A stretch of 52,452 nucleotides of DNA, taken from Sphingobacteriia bacterium. Lineage in GTDB: Bacteria > Bacteroidota > Bacteroidia > NS11-12g > UBA9320. Each line of letters opens with the position of its first letter. Position 1 is the first letter of the stretch. This document shows positions 36,105-45,897 of the stretch, piece by piece. A program made the translations under genes and the position numbers. The stretch spans positions 1 through 52,452 of the forward strand of contig VMDK01000028.1 in the NCBI GenBank assembly GCA_008080835.1, given 5' to 3'. A model generated the notes under the pieces. That model had not been told where the DNA came from and did no database searches. It was given only the letters and a program-made list of their open reading frames with translations.

Positions 36105-37133
36105 CTATAACCTATCCATGATAAAGGTTAAACTAGGCCATAAAGTGGGACCACACATATTGTTCGTTATCAGAACATTAAGTGCACTTTTGATTACTCT
36201 TGATGCTACATTTCCGGAGTTGCTATTGAGGATTCCTCCCTTCAATTCAACGGAGAACCCATTATTCCGGGCCCATTTCCGATACTCCTCGACAGGCAGT
36301 AATCGTTCGGACCAGTTTCCGTTAGTGGGGTCACACGTATTGGATGCCCAATGACGCTCGAATGGGTACTCCCTGTTCTCCAGGAAATTGGCCATATCAG
36401 CGTAGTTCAACCCTCTTGTTGCGGTCGCCAGTTCTCTGGCCTCGTCTGTGTTCTCGATCCCCAGATCCTTCAGGAGATACTCGTAGCGATCCTGCCAATA
36501 GCCCCCATTGGCCGTCTTTGATATAACTCCTTCTTTTTCAGATTCTCTATGTACCTCCTCGAAGTATTTCCTCAACCACAGACAGTATAAATTGGCTGAG
36601 GTATTGTGTACCATCCTTTTGAGGTTAGGATATGGGCTAAGACTGAAATCAAGGGAATACAGGTCATATATGTGCTCCAAGACATCCCGACTGAGAGCTA
36701 TGTCAATGGTAGACGCGACATCTGATGGAATGTGCTCAAGCGATGAAGACAGATAACGATGAGCCCGAAAGCCCAAAGTCTCCGCGAGCAATTCCGCATC
36801 TTTGGTCACAGCGGAATTTTGATCGAGGTAGATCACATTCCCAACGCCCATTGATACCAACATCATACTCATGATGCCAACCCCTCCACCTATGTCGAGA
36901 ACTGTTAACTCCTCAATTGGCGTTTTCAGCCCCTTGAATAGCTCGAATACTAATCGTGAATTTAATTGTATCTCATATTCGATGTTATTCAAGTACTTCT
37001 GTAAGTAATCCTTAGTATATCGTTCTAATATAGATGATTTTGCATCAAATGAATTGAGCTTATTTGTCAATTCATTGAAGCTCTCCTTGTGTAGATCCTG
37101 AAACTTTCGATATGTCGAATTTAGCTTAGTCAA
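36105..37133 (-). CDS. Class I SAM-dependent methyltransferase domain protein
   Basis: 342 residues. The SAM-binding motif I VLDIGGGVGIMS is at about residues 79-90, followed by an acidic strand end (VIYLDQNS) and SRDVLEHIYDL (motif IV-like). N- and C-terminal extensions resemble methyltransferases of surface polysaccharide clusters, but I cannot name the substrate. It overlaps thiN by 8 nt and is downstream of it. Its N-terminal coding part is AT-rich (about 27% GC at 36961-37080), unlike most genes here, suggesting later acquisition. Cytoplasmic. Confidence 0.75.
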   Translation of the reverse strand: MTKLNSTYRKFQDLHKESFNELTNKLNSFDAKSSILERYTKDYLQKYLNNIEYEIQLNSRLVFELFKGLKTPIEELTVLDIGGGVGIMSMMLVSMGVGNVIYLDQNSAVTKDAELLAETLGFRAHRYLSSSLEHIPSDVASTIDIALSRDVLEHIYDLYSLDFSLSPYPNLKRMVHNTSANLYCLWLRKYFEEVHRESEKEGVISKTANGGYWQDRYEYLLKDLGIENTDEARELATATRGLNYADMANFLENREYPFERHWASNTCDPTNGNWSERLLPVEEYRKWARNNGFSVELKGGILNSNSGNVASRVIKSALNVLITNNMCGPTLWPSLTFIMDRL

Positions 37134-37788
37134 AACTCTCGATCAGGGTCAAAATACCTGTTTCAAACTCAACAGATACTAATCCATTGTCAGCTACCTC
37201 ATTACTGGAACTCGTTCTATTTGGAACAGTTAGATTGCTTTTATTAAGATTATACTTTAAACCAGAGGTGGTAATATTCTCAATATCTGTAACAGGCATT
37301 AGTGAAATCTTAGATCCCTTCGGATAGTACTTTTCGAACCGCTTTGGTAGTACAAAGCACCTGGAGTGGTCGTCTATGATGTTCACCTTCATCGAATCGA
37401 AGTACTTCGCAATGGAGAGCAGGTTGTTCCAAGTGTGGTCTAGTCTCTTACCGGTAGCCCAGAGAATATTCGCTTTGTCGTGTCCCTTATTGATCAACCA
37501 TTCCATTCCTTTCTCAAGATCTGTCTTATCCTGGTCCGGAGTATGTATCCACTCAATGGGTTGTGACTCCTCGATCTCCTCACGTCGGATATTGACACTA
37601 TCAAAGTCACCGAGGACGGCATCCACTTTTATACCTTTCATCAACGCTCTTTCGAGAGCTCCGTCGAGGACCAGTACCATGGGACTCCATTCCAACAAAG
37701 AGAATAAGAGTTCATCAGAACAACTTTGACCATTGGCCAGGATGAGCGTGGCCTCTTGATTTTCTCGTATGATATGATGTGACGACAT
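37126..37788 (-). CDS. thiN: Thiamine pyrophosphokinase
   Basis: 220 residues. Conserved blocks: VLDGALERAL, the metal/ATP-binding GDFDS near residue 60, PDQDKTDLEKGMEWL, and GKRLDHTWNNLL, then a C-terminal beta-sandwich with the thiamine pocket (SGLKYNLNKSNL ... SSSNEVADNGLVSVEFETG). It transfers pyrophosphate from ATP to thiamine, making the thiamine diphosphate that the E1 dehydrogenase in this window needs. It overlaps the methyltransferase gene by 8 nt. A -7 element TAAATTTG lies at 37855-37848, 59 nt upstream. Confidence 0.92.
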   Translation of the reverse strand: MSSHHIIRENQEATLILANGQSCSDELLFSLLEWSPMVLVLDGALERALMKGIKVDAVLGDFDSVNIRREEIEESQPIEWIHTPDQDKTDLEKGMEWLINKGHDKANILWATGKRLDHTWNNLLSIAKYFDSMKVNIIDDHSRCFVLPKRFEKYYPKGSKISLMPVTDIENITTSGLKYNLNKSNLTVPNRTSSSNEVADNGLVSVEFETGILTLIESFD

Positions 37789-37847
37789 TATGTAATTCGT
37801 ACAAAGTGTTCTGAGCCTTTTATTGACTATACTTGCTTGTCGGTCTG

Positions 37848-37855
37848 CAAATTTA
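37848..37855 (-). promoter_or_regulatory. thiN -7 element TAAATTTG
   Basis: Exact TAnnTTTG match on the minus strand, 59 nt before the thiN start. No clear TTG at -33. Confidence 0.3.
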
Positions 37856-37880
37856 AGCTTCAGCAGATCGGATCGTTAAT

Positions 37881-39950
37881 ATGATTTGCCGTCGTTACAC
37901 GATTAAAGCGCTGCTAGTGCTCATCACAGTTGCATTGTTCAGTGCTTCCTGTATGCGCAGTTCCAAGAGCTGGGACACGCAGTTGGCTGCACCGCTATTG
38001 AACACGTCATTGCAGATCGATGATGTGATCGCGGATTCCTTTCTCATCAAAGCATCTGATTCCAGCTACATATTTTCGTACCGATACCCCTTTGCCATTG
38101 ATAGCTTTGGAGACCACCTGCAAGTTCCAGATACGGTCAATCAAGTTACGGTGTCCCTTGATAAGCTGATCTTGTCTGATAAGGCCCTCACAGACACGAT
38201 CACGTTGCGTGAGATGTCACCTCAGATCGGACTGCTCGATGGAAAGATGGTCGATCTGCCCGCACAGAGTTTTAGCGATGCCGGTGGACAGGACATTGAT
38301 ATCTCTAAAGATTTTTTCAAACGAGCAAAATTCATCGATGGGTATCTGGACCTGGTGATATACAACGATTTGCCGGTTGAAGTAGAGACAATGTCTTTCG
38401 TCCTCAAGAACAAACAAGATGGGCTGGTGATCGCGTCTGACGTATTCACCAATATCCTTCCGGGAGATAGTGTCAAACAGAGTTACAGCCTTGCAGGCAA
38501 AGAGGTTTTGGGAATCCTTGTAGGCGAGATACAGGAAGTCAAAACCTATCCTAGTAACGGAGAAGTTCTGATCGATGCCGACAAGGGTGTTCGAATAGGT
38601 ATGAATGTCCGAGACCTTGAACCGCTATACGCAACGGCCGTTTTCCCAGCGCAGGATCTGGTGACAGATACACAAGAGGTTGGTTATAATTTCGGGAAGT
38701 CTGCGATTACCGAGATGATGGTCTATAAAGGAGAAGTGACCATGACCGTTCACAGCACAATAGAGGAATCGATCAAGCTGGATTACAGGATTCCCTTCTC
38801 TGGCAAGAATGGAGATTTCAGTGCACCATTCACGCAGCTTTTTACCGTACCACCGGCAAAGCCCGGTGAGACTCAGATCGTGGAGCGGAAGATCCCTCTT
38901 GATGATTATGTCATCCAGTATAAAGGCAAAGATCCTCTGAGCGCCCCTTTCTTCAATACGATCTACAGTGAATTAGTTGCCAGTATCGTTTACTCCGGAA
39001 TTGAACGGAGCATATCTCTACAAGATAGCGTATTCATTGAGTTTGGTTTTGTAAATATCAAACCCGCCTATGCGTATGGCGACTTCGGATATGATGAAAC
39101 AACGGTCTTAGAGAGTGCCGACGTGAAGGCCATGAAGCAGCTTGAAGGTGAGATAAATTTTGAAGACATGTGGATGAGTGTGCTGTTGGAGAATAATTTC
39201 GGCATTGAGGCAAATGTGAAAGTGAATCGCTTGAGTTCGATCAATTCAAAAACAGGAACACGGGTGGATCTGAGTAATCCTGACTTAATAGATCAGACGA
39301 TCTTTCTCGCTAAGGCCATTAATTATCCTCCTCTCGAGCCATATAAGAGGAATTTTGTCCTGAACCAATCCAACTCCAATGTGCAATCTTTCCTGGAGAA
39401 CTTACCTGACAAAGTAGAAGCAGATATATACCTTGAGAGTCGGCCATATGGGAGTAATCACTATACGAATTTCGTGTTCAGAGAGAGCTTTCTCAGAGCG
39501 ACTTTGAATCTCAATTTGCCGCTTCAGTTCTCGCTTGGGAACATGCAACTCACTCAAAAGCAGAAGTTTAACCTCACGGATGACGAGAATGTAGATCGAA
39601 TAAAAGAAGGAAGTTTTCAACTCAGGGTAGAGAACGACTTTCCGATCGGTGCTCAAATGAAGCTGGAATTCCTGGATGATGAGGAAAATATCCTGTTGGA
39701 GCTTTTCGCTGATGCGGGTGAGATCCTAGCGGCTGACGTCCCTTCAGGTAAGGAACGTACCGAAAAACCAACCATCAATTATCTCTCTGCACAGCTTGGC
39801 TCACCGGAGATCGAACTGTTGCGTTCTGCGACCAAAGTGCGCACCATAGCTACTTTTAATACGCCCGGAACAAGGCGCTATAAGATGTTCAACGACTATA
39901 GTCTGGATGTTAAACTCAGTGCCGATTTCGTGTATGAACAGAATTTCTAA
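37881..39950 (+). CDS. Large lipoprotein of unknown function
   Basis: 689 residues with a lipoprotein-type signal (TIKALLVLITVALFSASC, Cys at about residue 24). After the Cys (MRSSKSWDTQLAAPLL) the chain is mostly beta-strand with repeated patterns of 'propensity for sandwich folds' but no family I recognise by motif. The opening SSKSWDTQLAAPLLNTSLQIDDVI is reminiscent of Bacteroidota lipoproteins annotated as hypothetical. It overlaps the following DUF5723-like gene by 17 nt (from its ATG 39934), so the two are almost certainly co-expressed and may form an outer-membrane unit: lipoprotein plus barrel. Confidence 0.75.
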   Translation: MICRRYTIKALLVLITVALFSASCMRSSKSWDTQLAAPLLNTSLQIDDVIADSFLIKASDSSYIFSYRYPFAIDSFGDHLQVPDTVNQVTVSLDKLILSDKALTDTITLREMSPQIGLLDGKMVDLPAQSFSDAGGQDIDISKDFFKRAKFIDGYLDLVIYNDLPVEVETMSFVLKNKQDGLVIASDVFTNILPGDSVKQSYSLAGKEVLGILVGEIQEVKTYPSNGEVLIDADKGVRIGMNVRDLEPLYATAVFPAQDLVTDTQEVGYNFGKSAITEMMVYKGEVTMTVHSTIEESIKLDYRIPFSGKNGDFSAPFTQLFTVPPAKPGETQIVERKIPLDDYVIQYKGKDPLSAPFFNTIYSELVASIVYSGIERSISLQDSVFIEFGFVNIKPAYAYGDFGYDETTVLESADVKAMKQLEGEINFEDMWMSVLLENNFGIEANVKVNRLSSINSKTGTRVDLSNPDLIDQTIFLAKAINYPPLEPYKRNFVLNQSNSNVQSFLENLPDKVEADIYLESRPYGSNHYTNFVFRESFLRATLNLNLPLQFSLGNMQLTQKQKFNLTDDENVDRIKEGSFQLRVENDFPIGAQMKLEFLDDEENILLELFADAGEILAADVPSGKERTEKPTINYLSAQLGSPEIELLRSATKVRTIATFNTPGTRRYKMFNDYSLDVKLSADFVYEQNF

Positions 39951-41124
39951 GCTCCTTTTTGCGCTGTTTCTGCTTCAATCATCGATCACCAAGGCACAAT
40001 TAGGCTTACAGGATCGCTTGCGAACGGGTGTTTCTTATGATCTAAACCTCTTCGCACAATCCAATCAATTTGATAAAGACCTCTTCTTCAAATCGTTCTG
40101 GGACGAGGACCTCAAGAATCGACAGCTCGAAAGAACTCCCGGCCAAACGAAGCTAGGCTGGGGAACAGGTCATACAGCGGCATACCAATGGGGTGCACTG
40201 GGCGAGAATGCTTTCAAAAAGATCTACTACGTGCGGTTGTCCTATCACGACCTGCACTCAATCGATCTGGACACAGATCTGACCAAGGTTGCCCTGTTGG
40301 GCAATAGTCATACTCGTGGACAAACTATAGACGTGAACAGTTCAGGAACTGATGCGATCGAATATTCAAGTTTGGGGTTTGGTTTTGAGCGGATATCAGA
40401 TCAGAATAAGCAGATCCGTTACCAGTTGGGGGCGAACATCTTTGCAGGACATTCATTGAATGCCCAAAACACTTCATCTGGCACAATTACAACCGATTCC
40501 ATGTTGGAACATGTGACATTGGATCTGGATTACATTTCACAATCTAAAATGCGAAGTTTGAGTTCCGGAATGGGTCTTGGAATAGATCTTGGTATCTCAA
40601 AGCACACCGGTGACCGCTATTTCAAGATCTCGATCAGAGACCTTGGATTTATCAACTGGAGTAAGACCACCGAACTGGAAAATGCCAGTCGCCCTCAGAG
40701 ATTTGAAGGAGTCTTTGTTCCGGATATTCAGATCTCAGAGTTCAATTGGCTGGATTCTGTAAACAAAGAACTGGTTCTCGAAGAAACACGCTCCGTTCTG
40801 CGATTGACACCATTCAACGTTACGTTGGATGCTGAGTTCCGCTTAAGTACCCAATCAGCTTTAGGATTTAACGCACGATATTTCCATCTCATTGGTTTCA
40901 TCCCTGAGATCAGTGCACAGTATCTCAAGATCTGGAAATCCAACCGAGTATCATTCGGACTGAAGTATGGTGGTTTTGGCGTATTGAGAAGCCATTGTTC
41001 ACTGCTTTTGCAACGACATAACATCCTCAACTTCAAGCTCGACCTGGAAAGTCCGGAGAGCCTGATAATGAACGATTTGCCAATGGGATTGGCGGTTCGT
41101 ACGGGTGTGATCTGGAATCTGTGA
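39934..41124 (+). CDS. Probable outer-membrane protein, DUF5723-like
   Basis: 396 residues from ATG 39934, which begins signal peptide MNRISKLLFALFLLQSSITKAQ; the track's 39907 adds nine unlikely residues. The mature chain alternates polar and hydrophobic residues in strand-like stretches (LGWGTGHTAAYQWGAL, LSSGMGLGIDLGISKHT, FSLKYGGFGV-like end) and closes with VRTGVIWNL, an aromatic/hydrophobic C-terminal strand as in outer-membrane beta-barrels. The pattern and the FDVSLG-type strands resemble the Bacteroidota DUF5723 family. Function unknown. It overlaps the upstream lipoprotein gene; together they could be a secretion or surface-assembly pair (inference). Ends 18 nt from the convergent glyA. 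Confidence 0.65.
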   Translation: MNRISKLLFALFLLQSSITKAQLGLQDRLRTGVSYDLNLFAQSNQFDKDLFFKSFWDEDLKNRQLERTPGQTKLGWGTGHTAAYQWGALGENAFKKIYYVRLSYHDLHSIDLDTDLTKVALLGNSHTRGQTIDVNSSGTDAIEYSSLGFGFERISDQNKQIRYQLGANIFAGHSLNAQNTSSGTITTDSMLEHVTLDLDYISQSKMRSLSSGMGLGIDLGISKHTGDRYFKISIRDLGFINWSKTTELENASRPQRFEGVFVPDIQISEFNWLDSVNKELVLEETRSVLRLTPFNVTLDAEFRLSTQSALGFNARYFHLIGFIPEISAQYLKIWKSNRVSFGLKYGGFGVLRSHCSLLLQRHNILNFKLDLESPESLIMNDLPMGLAVRTGVIWNL

Positions 41125-41142
41125 TCAGATGCTTAGAATGCT

Positions 41143-42429
41143 TCAGCTATTCGCTGCATTCCGAGCATAAAGTGGATATGCCGCCATCAGCTCCTTGACC
41201 ATTTCACCGGTTCTGTGAACTTCAGCATCATCAGCATGATGTTGCAAACAACGGTCGATCAATTCTACGACCTGATCCATAGTATCGGGTGTCATGCCTC
41301 TGGTTGTGATGGCCGCAGTTCCTACTCGGATACCGCTGGTCACAAAAGGTGAACGAGTTTCATTGGGAACCGTGTTCTTATTGATCGTGATATGTGCTCT
41401 GACCAAAGAATCTTCCGCAGTGCGTCCTGTCAGGTCATCAAATTTGTCGCGAAGGTCAATTAGCATCAAGTGGTTATCGGTTCCCCCGGAAATGATCTTA
41501 TAGCCTCTGTCAACAAATGATTTCGCCATCGCTTGAGCGTTATTAATGATCATTTGACCATATTCCTTGAATTCAGGCTGTAGATCCTCTCCGAAGGCGA
41601 TGGCTTTACCGGCAATGGTGTGCTCCAGCGGTCCACCCTGACTACCGGGGAAAACAGCAGAATCCAAAAGTGCGCTCATCGGGCGCAGGTTTCCTTTTCT
41701 ATCCTTTTTACCGAGTGGATTCTCGAAGTCCTGACCCATCATGATCATACCACCACGCGGCCCACGCAGTGTTTTGTGCGTAGTTGTAGTGATGATATGG
41801 CAATGAGGTAGTGGATCGTTCAAGTGTCCCGTGGCGATCAGGCCTGCAGGATGTGAGATGTCTGCAAGCAAGAGCGCTCCGACGCTATCCGCTATTTCCC
41901 GGAATCGGGCATAATCCCAATCTCTGGAGTAGCTGGAAGCACCGCAAATGATGAGCTGAGGTCTTACCTCTTGTGCCTTCTGCTCCACTTTGTCCATGTC
42001 TATGATCCCGTCAGGTTCTACTCCGTAGAAGTGACTATCGTACAGGATTCCCGAGAAATTAACTGGTGATCCGTGGGTGAGGTGACCACCATGACTGAGG
42101 TCAAAACCAAGGATGCGATCACCCGCGTTCAGACAAGCCAGCATGACCGCTGCATTTGCCTGAGAACCAGAGTGTGGCTGCACATTAGCCCATGCTGCAC
42201 CGAAGAGTTCTTTTGCACGGTCAATAGCCAACTGTTCAATTTGGTCGACAACCTCACAACCGCCGTAATATCTCTTTCCGGGAAGTCCTTCCGCATACTT
42301 GTTGGTCAGAACACTCCCTGATGCCCGCATTACCTGCTCTGACACGAAGTTTTCAGATGCTATGAGTTCGATACCATCCTGTTGTCTTTTCAGTTCCTGA
42401 TCGATCAGGTCAAATACTTTCTTATCCAT
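41143..42429 (-). CDS. glyA: Serine hydroxymethyltransferase
   Basis: 428 residues, usual length. [15 protein letters not shown] at the N-terminus, [32 protein letters not shown]-type segment, the aspartate strand and the PLP-binding Lys in [13 protein letters not shown]. The late TRGM and [12 protein letters not shown] segments also fit. It makes glycine and 5,10-methylene-tetrahydrofolate from serine and tetrahydrofolate, the main source of one-carbon units. An exact -7 element TACATTTG lies at 42459-42452, 22 nt upstream of the start. Convergent with the DUF5723-like gene. Confidence 0.97.
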   Translation of the reverse strand: MDKKVFDLIDQELKRQQDGIELIASENFVSEQVMRASGSVLTNKYAEGLPGKRYYGGCEVVDQIEQLAIDRAKELFGAAWANVQPHSGSQANAAVMLACLNAGDRILGFDLSHGGHLTHGSPVNFSGILYDSHFYGVEPDGIIDMDKVEQKAQEVRPQLIICGASSYSRDWDYARFREIADSVGALLLADISHPAGLIATGHLNDPLPHCHIITTTTHKTLRGPRGGMIMMGQDFENPLGKKDRKGNLRPMSALLDSAVFPGSQGGPLEHTIAGKAIAFGEDLQPEFKEYGQMIINNAQAMAKSFVDRGYKIISGGTDNHLMLIDLRDKFDDLTGRTAEDSLVRAHITINKNTVPNETRSPFVTSGIRVGTAAITTRGMTPDTMDQVVELIDRCLQHHADDAEVHRTGEMVKELMAAYPLYARNAANS

Positions 42430-42451
42430 TTACTCGCGAATATTTAGCCGA

Positions 42452-42459
42452 CAAATGTA
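42452..42459 (-). promoter_or_regulatory. glyA -7 element TACATTTG
   Basis: Exact TAnnTTTG match on the minus strand, 22 nt upstream of the glyA ATG. No clear -33 TTG at usual spacing. Confidence 0.4.
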
Positions 42460-42660
42460 ATCAACACATATATATTGAGGTTTATTGACATTTTTTTAAT
42501 AATTTCATCGTCAATTTGCAGCTGTGAAGTGGATCAGCGGCAGATTGAAAAGATAAAATGATGAAGAATTTCCATGTCGGAAGTGACCAAACGTATTGCG
42601 GATTTTTATCCCATGATGGAGGGAGTGACCGATTTATGTTCTTCGTTCAAAGATGATACT

Positions 42661-45600
42661 ATGACTACTATGCCAACCAATCACCTCAATTTGAGGCGGT
42701 ATGGATTGGTGGCGCTGTTCCTTTGTTTGAGCATTTTTGCCCATGCTCAAAATGTCGGGATCAACGCTACCGGAGTGGATCCACATCCCTCTGCCATGCT
42801 CGACGTGAACTCCATCGACAAAGGAGTTCTGGTTCCTCGCCTCACCAAAGCCCAAAAACTTGGTATTCCAGCCCCTGCGACAGGCCTTTTGGTCTATCAG
42901 CTGGACGACACGATCGGATTCTGGTTCTATACCGGGACGAATTGGGAACCTATTTTCCGTACTGTAGAAGCCGGAACCGGGCTGACAGGAGGACAGATCT
43001 ACAGCTATGGAAGGATTGACCTCGCTACAACGGGCGTTGTGCCGGGCACATATGGTAGCTCAGATAGTATACCACGATTCACTGTAAACCAACACGGGCA
43101 GTTGGTTTTCGCCGGTAATGTACCGGTAAATCACCCTTTTGAAAAAGACTCTGTGATCGGAAACGAGATCACTGACACCTTGAATGCCAGAGGAATGCTG
43201 GAAATGTACGGTACAGGTACAACTGCTGATCCGTATCGTCTGGGAATTCGAGCGGGAATCAATATCAATGATATCTGGATCTGGAACGGGAGCAGTTGGA
43301 CGTTCGCTCCCCTTCCGGTCGAGAAGGACAGTGTAGTTGGAAACGAGATCGCCGACACGATCGACACCTACGGATTGATCGGTCGCACGGGTTCCGGCAC
43401 TTCTGCCGACCCATTCATGATCACGGGAATGCCGGGCAATAACCCCGGAGATATCTGGCAATGGAATGGAAACAAGTGGGTGTCCGCCCGATTAGTTTCT
43501 CCTTTGGAACAGGACAGCGTCATTGGTAACGAGATCGCTGATACCATCAATTCACGAGGTATCATTAATCGCACGGGTTCGGGAACGAATGTCGATCCGT
43601 ACAGGATCGAAGTGAACCCGGGTAATACTGTTGGCCAGGTATGGCAATGGGACGGGAACAAATGGGTTCCGCAGACATTGGTGTACCCTCTGGAAAAAGA
43701 CTCCGTCATTGGTAACGAGATCGCTGATACATCGAACGCTCGAGGTATCCTCAACCGATCAGGCAGCGGGACTACCGTAGACCCATACACCGTTGGGATC
43801 AACCCAGGAAAAAATGCTGGGGAAGTCTGGACCTGGGACGGCTCCAAGTGGGTGCCTATGGTTATTGTGCATCCTCTCGAGCAAGACTCTGTGATTGGTA
43901 ATGAAATAGCTGATACTGTTAACGCGCGAGGAATACTCTCAAAGATTGGTTCAGGAACTGCCGCCGATCCTTATATGATCGGTATCAATGCAGGAAATAA
44001 TGTGGGTGAAGTTTGGACCTGGGATGGAACGAACTGGGTACCGACGCCGATCACTCATCCGATCGAACAAGACAGTGTGATCGGTAACGAGATCGCTGAT
44101 ACAACTCTTGCCCGAGGGATTCTCTTGAAAAGTGGAACCGGTACTGCCACTGACCCTTATTTGGTAGGAATCAATCCGGGATCCAATCAAGGAGATGTAT
44201 GGACCTGGGACGGTTCCAAATGGGTACCAATGCCAATAACTCATCCTCTTGAAAAAGACAGCATCATCGGAAATGAAGTAACCGATACACTCAATGCACG
44301 CGGTGTACTTGAAAAATATGGCACAGGCACAGATGCCGACCCATATATGCTTGGTATCAGTGCGGGTAATAATACCGGAGATATCTGGAGATGGAATGGA
44401 TCTACATGGATCGCGGTTCCATTGCCGGTAGAAGTCGATGCTATAATCGGAAATGAAATCTACGACACGATCACAAACGGGTTCCTTGACCTTCAGGGTG
44501 CAGGAACCAATGCTGATCCCAAGCGTGTGGGAATGAAGCCGGGGTCGTTCAATGGCGCTTACTTGCGCTGGAATGGCACGACCTGGTACAGCGATTCGAC
44601 TTACCAGAATACGCTGGATATGGCTTATGACGAAGGAGGTCCGGGTGCCGGTCGCAATATCATTGCGGACTCAGGTCCGGTATTAGTTGAAGGAACTGAT
44701 GGGATCATCGTTCAGGGAACACACGCAAGTGGTGCTTCGATCGGAAGTCCGGGAATGGGCTCAAGAATGATCTACAATCCACGGAAGTCGGCCTTTAGAG
44801 CAGGACGCGCAGGAGGCACTCAATGGGACGTTGCCAATGTAGGTGATTACTCATTTGCAGGAGGCCACAGTACAACAGCCTCAGGGAATTACAGTACCGC
44901 ATTCGGATATGGATCTGTTGCGGATGATATTTACACTTTCGCCGCCGGAGACAGCTCGGCTGCGACCAACCGAAGAGCTATAGCGATCGGTGATCGCACT
45001 TGGGCGAATGGATTATCGTCTGTTTCGATCGGAAAAGAAGCGCTTTCAGAAGGAGAGAATTCAATAAGTATTGGACACCGCACGCGCAGTGAGGGTCCAT
45101 TCAGTGTCTCTATCGGAGAAGAAAGCCACACTCAAGGATTCCACTCATATGCATTTGGATATCAAGACACAGCACAGGGAGATTATAGTGTTGCGATGGG
45201 TTATGACTCCTATGCAGAAGGGGACAGTTCGATTGCGATCGGGATACACACATATACCACAAACCCTTATTCGGTGGCTATAGGTAACCATGTTTACGCC
45301 ATTGCAGATAAGTCGGTAGCTCTCGGGAGTTATGTGTCTTCGAACAACAAGAACGGTTCGTTCATTTTCGGTGATGGAAGTACGACCAATATCCTTCAGA
45401 GTTCAACATTGAACCAAATGACCATGCGTTTCGACGGTGGTTACTATCTCTATACCAATTCAGCCGCTACATTAGGTGTACGCCTGGTGAATGGTGCAAC
45501 GGCCTGGACCACGCTGTCTGACAGAAATACTAAGGAAAACTTTGAAGCTGTTGACGGTGAGTGGGTTATCTCGCAATTGAGACATGTACCGGTTTCAACC

Positions 45601-45894
45601 TGGAACTATATTGAAGGTGATGCAAGCGTTAGGAACATGGGGCCAATGGCTCAGGATTTCTATCATGCATTCCATCTGGGTGGAAGCGATAGTCTGGGGA
45701 TCACGACCTTGAACTTCGATGGTGTGAACCTTGCGGCTATTCAAGCTTTGATCAAAAGGACAGACGACCTGAGTGATACTCAAGCAGAGTTGATCAAATC
45801 TCAGGAAAAGATAAAACAACAGGAAGCTGAGATCAGTGAGCTCCGCGATGAACTAGATGCATTGCGAGAGCGTATCGAGCGTCTGGAGGAATAG
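42661..45894 (+). CDS. Tail-fibre-like surface protein: 8 repeats, YadA-type head, S74 chaperone domain
   Basis: 1077 residues from ATG 42661, giving signal peptide ...LVALFLCLSIFAHAQ; 42574 in the track lacks one. Order: an N-terminal 'NVGINATGVDPHPSAMLDV' fibre opening; eight tandem repeats of about 61 residues (consensus DSVIGNEIADTxNARGIL..GSGT..DPY..GINPG..GxVWTWDGSKWVP); a YadA/hemagglutinin-type head made of about 14-residue S-x-AIG-like turns (residues about 730-890); an S74 intramolecular chaperone domain with SDRNTKEN (Ser953, Lys958, the Ser-Lys pair spacing of S74 endosialidase chaperones); and a C-terminal coiled coil. It has no T9SS tail. Likely trimeric, self-cleaving and surface-exposed. 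Followed 3 nt later by the CHU_C gene. Confidence 0.88.
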   Translation: MTTMPTNHLNLRRYGLVALFLCLSIFAHAQNVGINATGVDPHPSAMLDVNSIDKGVLVPRLTKAQKLGIPAPATGLLVYQLDDTIGFWFYTGTNWEPIFRTVEAGTGLTGGQIYSYGRIDLATTGVVPGTYGSSDSIPRFTVNQHGQLVFAGNVPVNHPFEKDSVIGNEITDTLNARGMLEMYGTGTTADPYRLGIRAGININDIWIWNGSSWTFAPLPVEKDSVVGNEIADTIDTYGLIGRTGSGTSADPFMITGMPGNNPGDIWQWNGNKWVSARLVSPLEQDSVIGNEIADTINSRGIINRTGSGTNVDPYRIEVNPGNTVGQVWQWDGNKWVPQTLVYPLEKDSVIGNEIADTSNARGILNRSGSGTTVDPYTVGINPGKNAGEVWTWDGSKWVPMVIVHPLEQDSVIGNEIADTVNARGILSKIGSGTAADPYMIGINAGNNVGEVWTWDGTNWVPTPITHPIEQDSVIGNEIADTTLARGILLKSGTGTATDPYLVGINPGSNQGDVWTWDGSKWVPMPITHPLEKDSIIGNEVTDTLNARGVLEKYGTGTDADPYMLGISAGNNTGDIWRWNGSTWIAVPLPVEVDAIIGNEIYDTITNGFLDLQGAGTNADPKRVGMKPGSFNGAYLRWNGTTWYSDSTYQNTLDMAYDEGGPGAGRNIIADSGPVLVEGTDGIIVQGTHASGASIGSPGMGSRMIYNPRKSAFRAGRAGGTQWDVANVGDYSFAGGHSTTASGNYSTAFGYGSVADDIYTFAAGDSSAATNRRAIAIGDRTWANGLSSVSIGKEALSEGENSISIGHRTRSEGPFSVSIGEESHTQGFHSYAFGYQDTAQGDYSVAMGYDSYAEGDSSIAIGIHTYTTNPYSVAIGNHVYAIADKSVALGSYVSSNNKNGSFIFGDGSTTNILQSSTLNQMTMRFDGGYYLYTNSAATLGVRLVNGATAWTTLSDRNTKENFEAVDGEWVISQLRHVPVSTWNYIEGDASVRNMGPMAQDFYHAFHLGGSDSLGITTLNFDGVNLAAIQALIKRTDDLSDTQAELIKSQEKIKQQEAEISELRDELDALRERIERLEE
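43135..44594 (+). repeat. Eight tandem coding repeats of about 183 bp
   Basis: Within the tail-fibre gene. Repeats share D-S-V-I-G-N-E-I, A-D-T, G-S-G-T..D-P-Y and a W-x-W-x-G-x-x-W block. Copies 3-6 are closest to one another; copies 1, 2, 7 and 8 are more diverged, as expected for arrays that grow from the middle. Confidence 0.85.
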
Positions 45895-45897
45895 AGA

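Noticed and set aside
43060-44244. Antisense ORFs inside the fibre gene (43060-43461, 43131-43367, 43368-43847, 43951-44244)
   Set aside because: They repeat because the sense gene is a tandem repeat, have no start signals, and give low-complexity products; they are shadows.
43135-44594. CRISPR array
   Set aside because: The repeats are about 183 bp, coding, diverged and without spacers.
42661-45894. A prophage or phage-tail gene cluster
   Set aside because: The fibre protein has a signal peptide, and no capsid, tail, integrase or lysis gene is near; it is a cellular surface protein.
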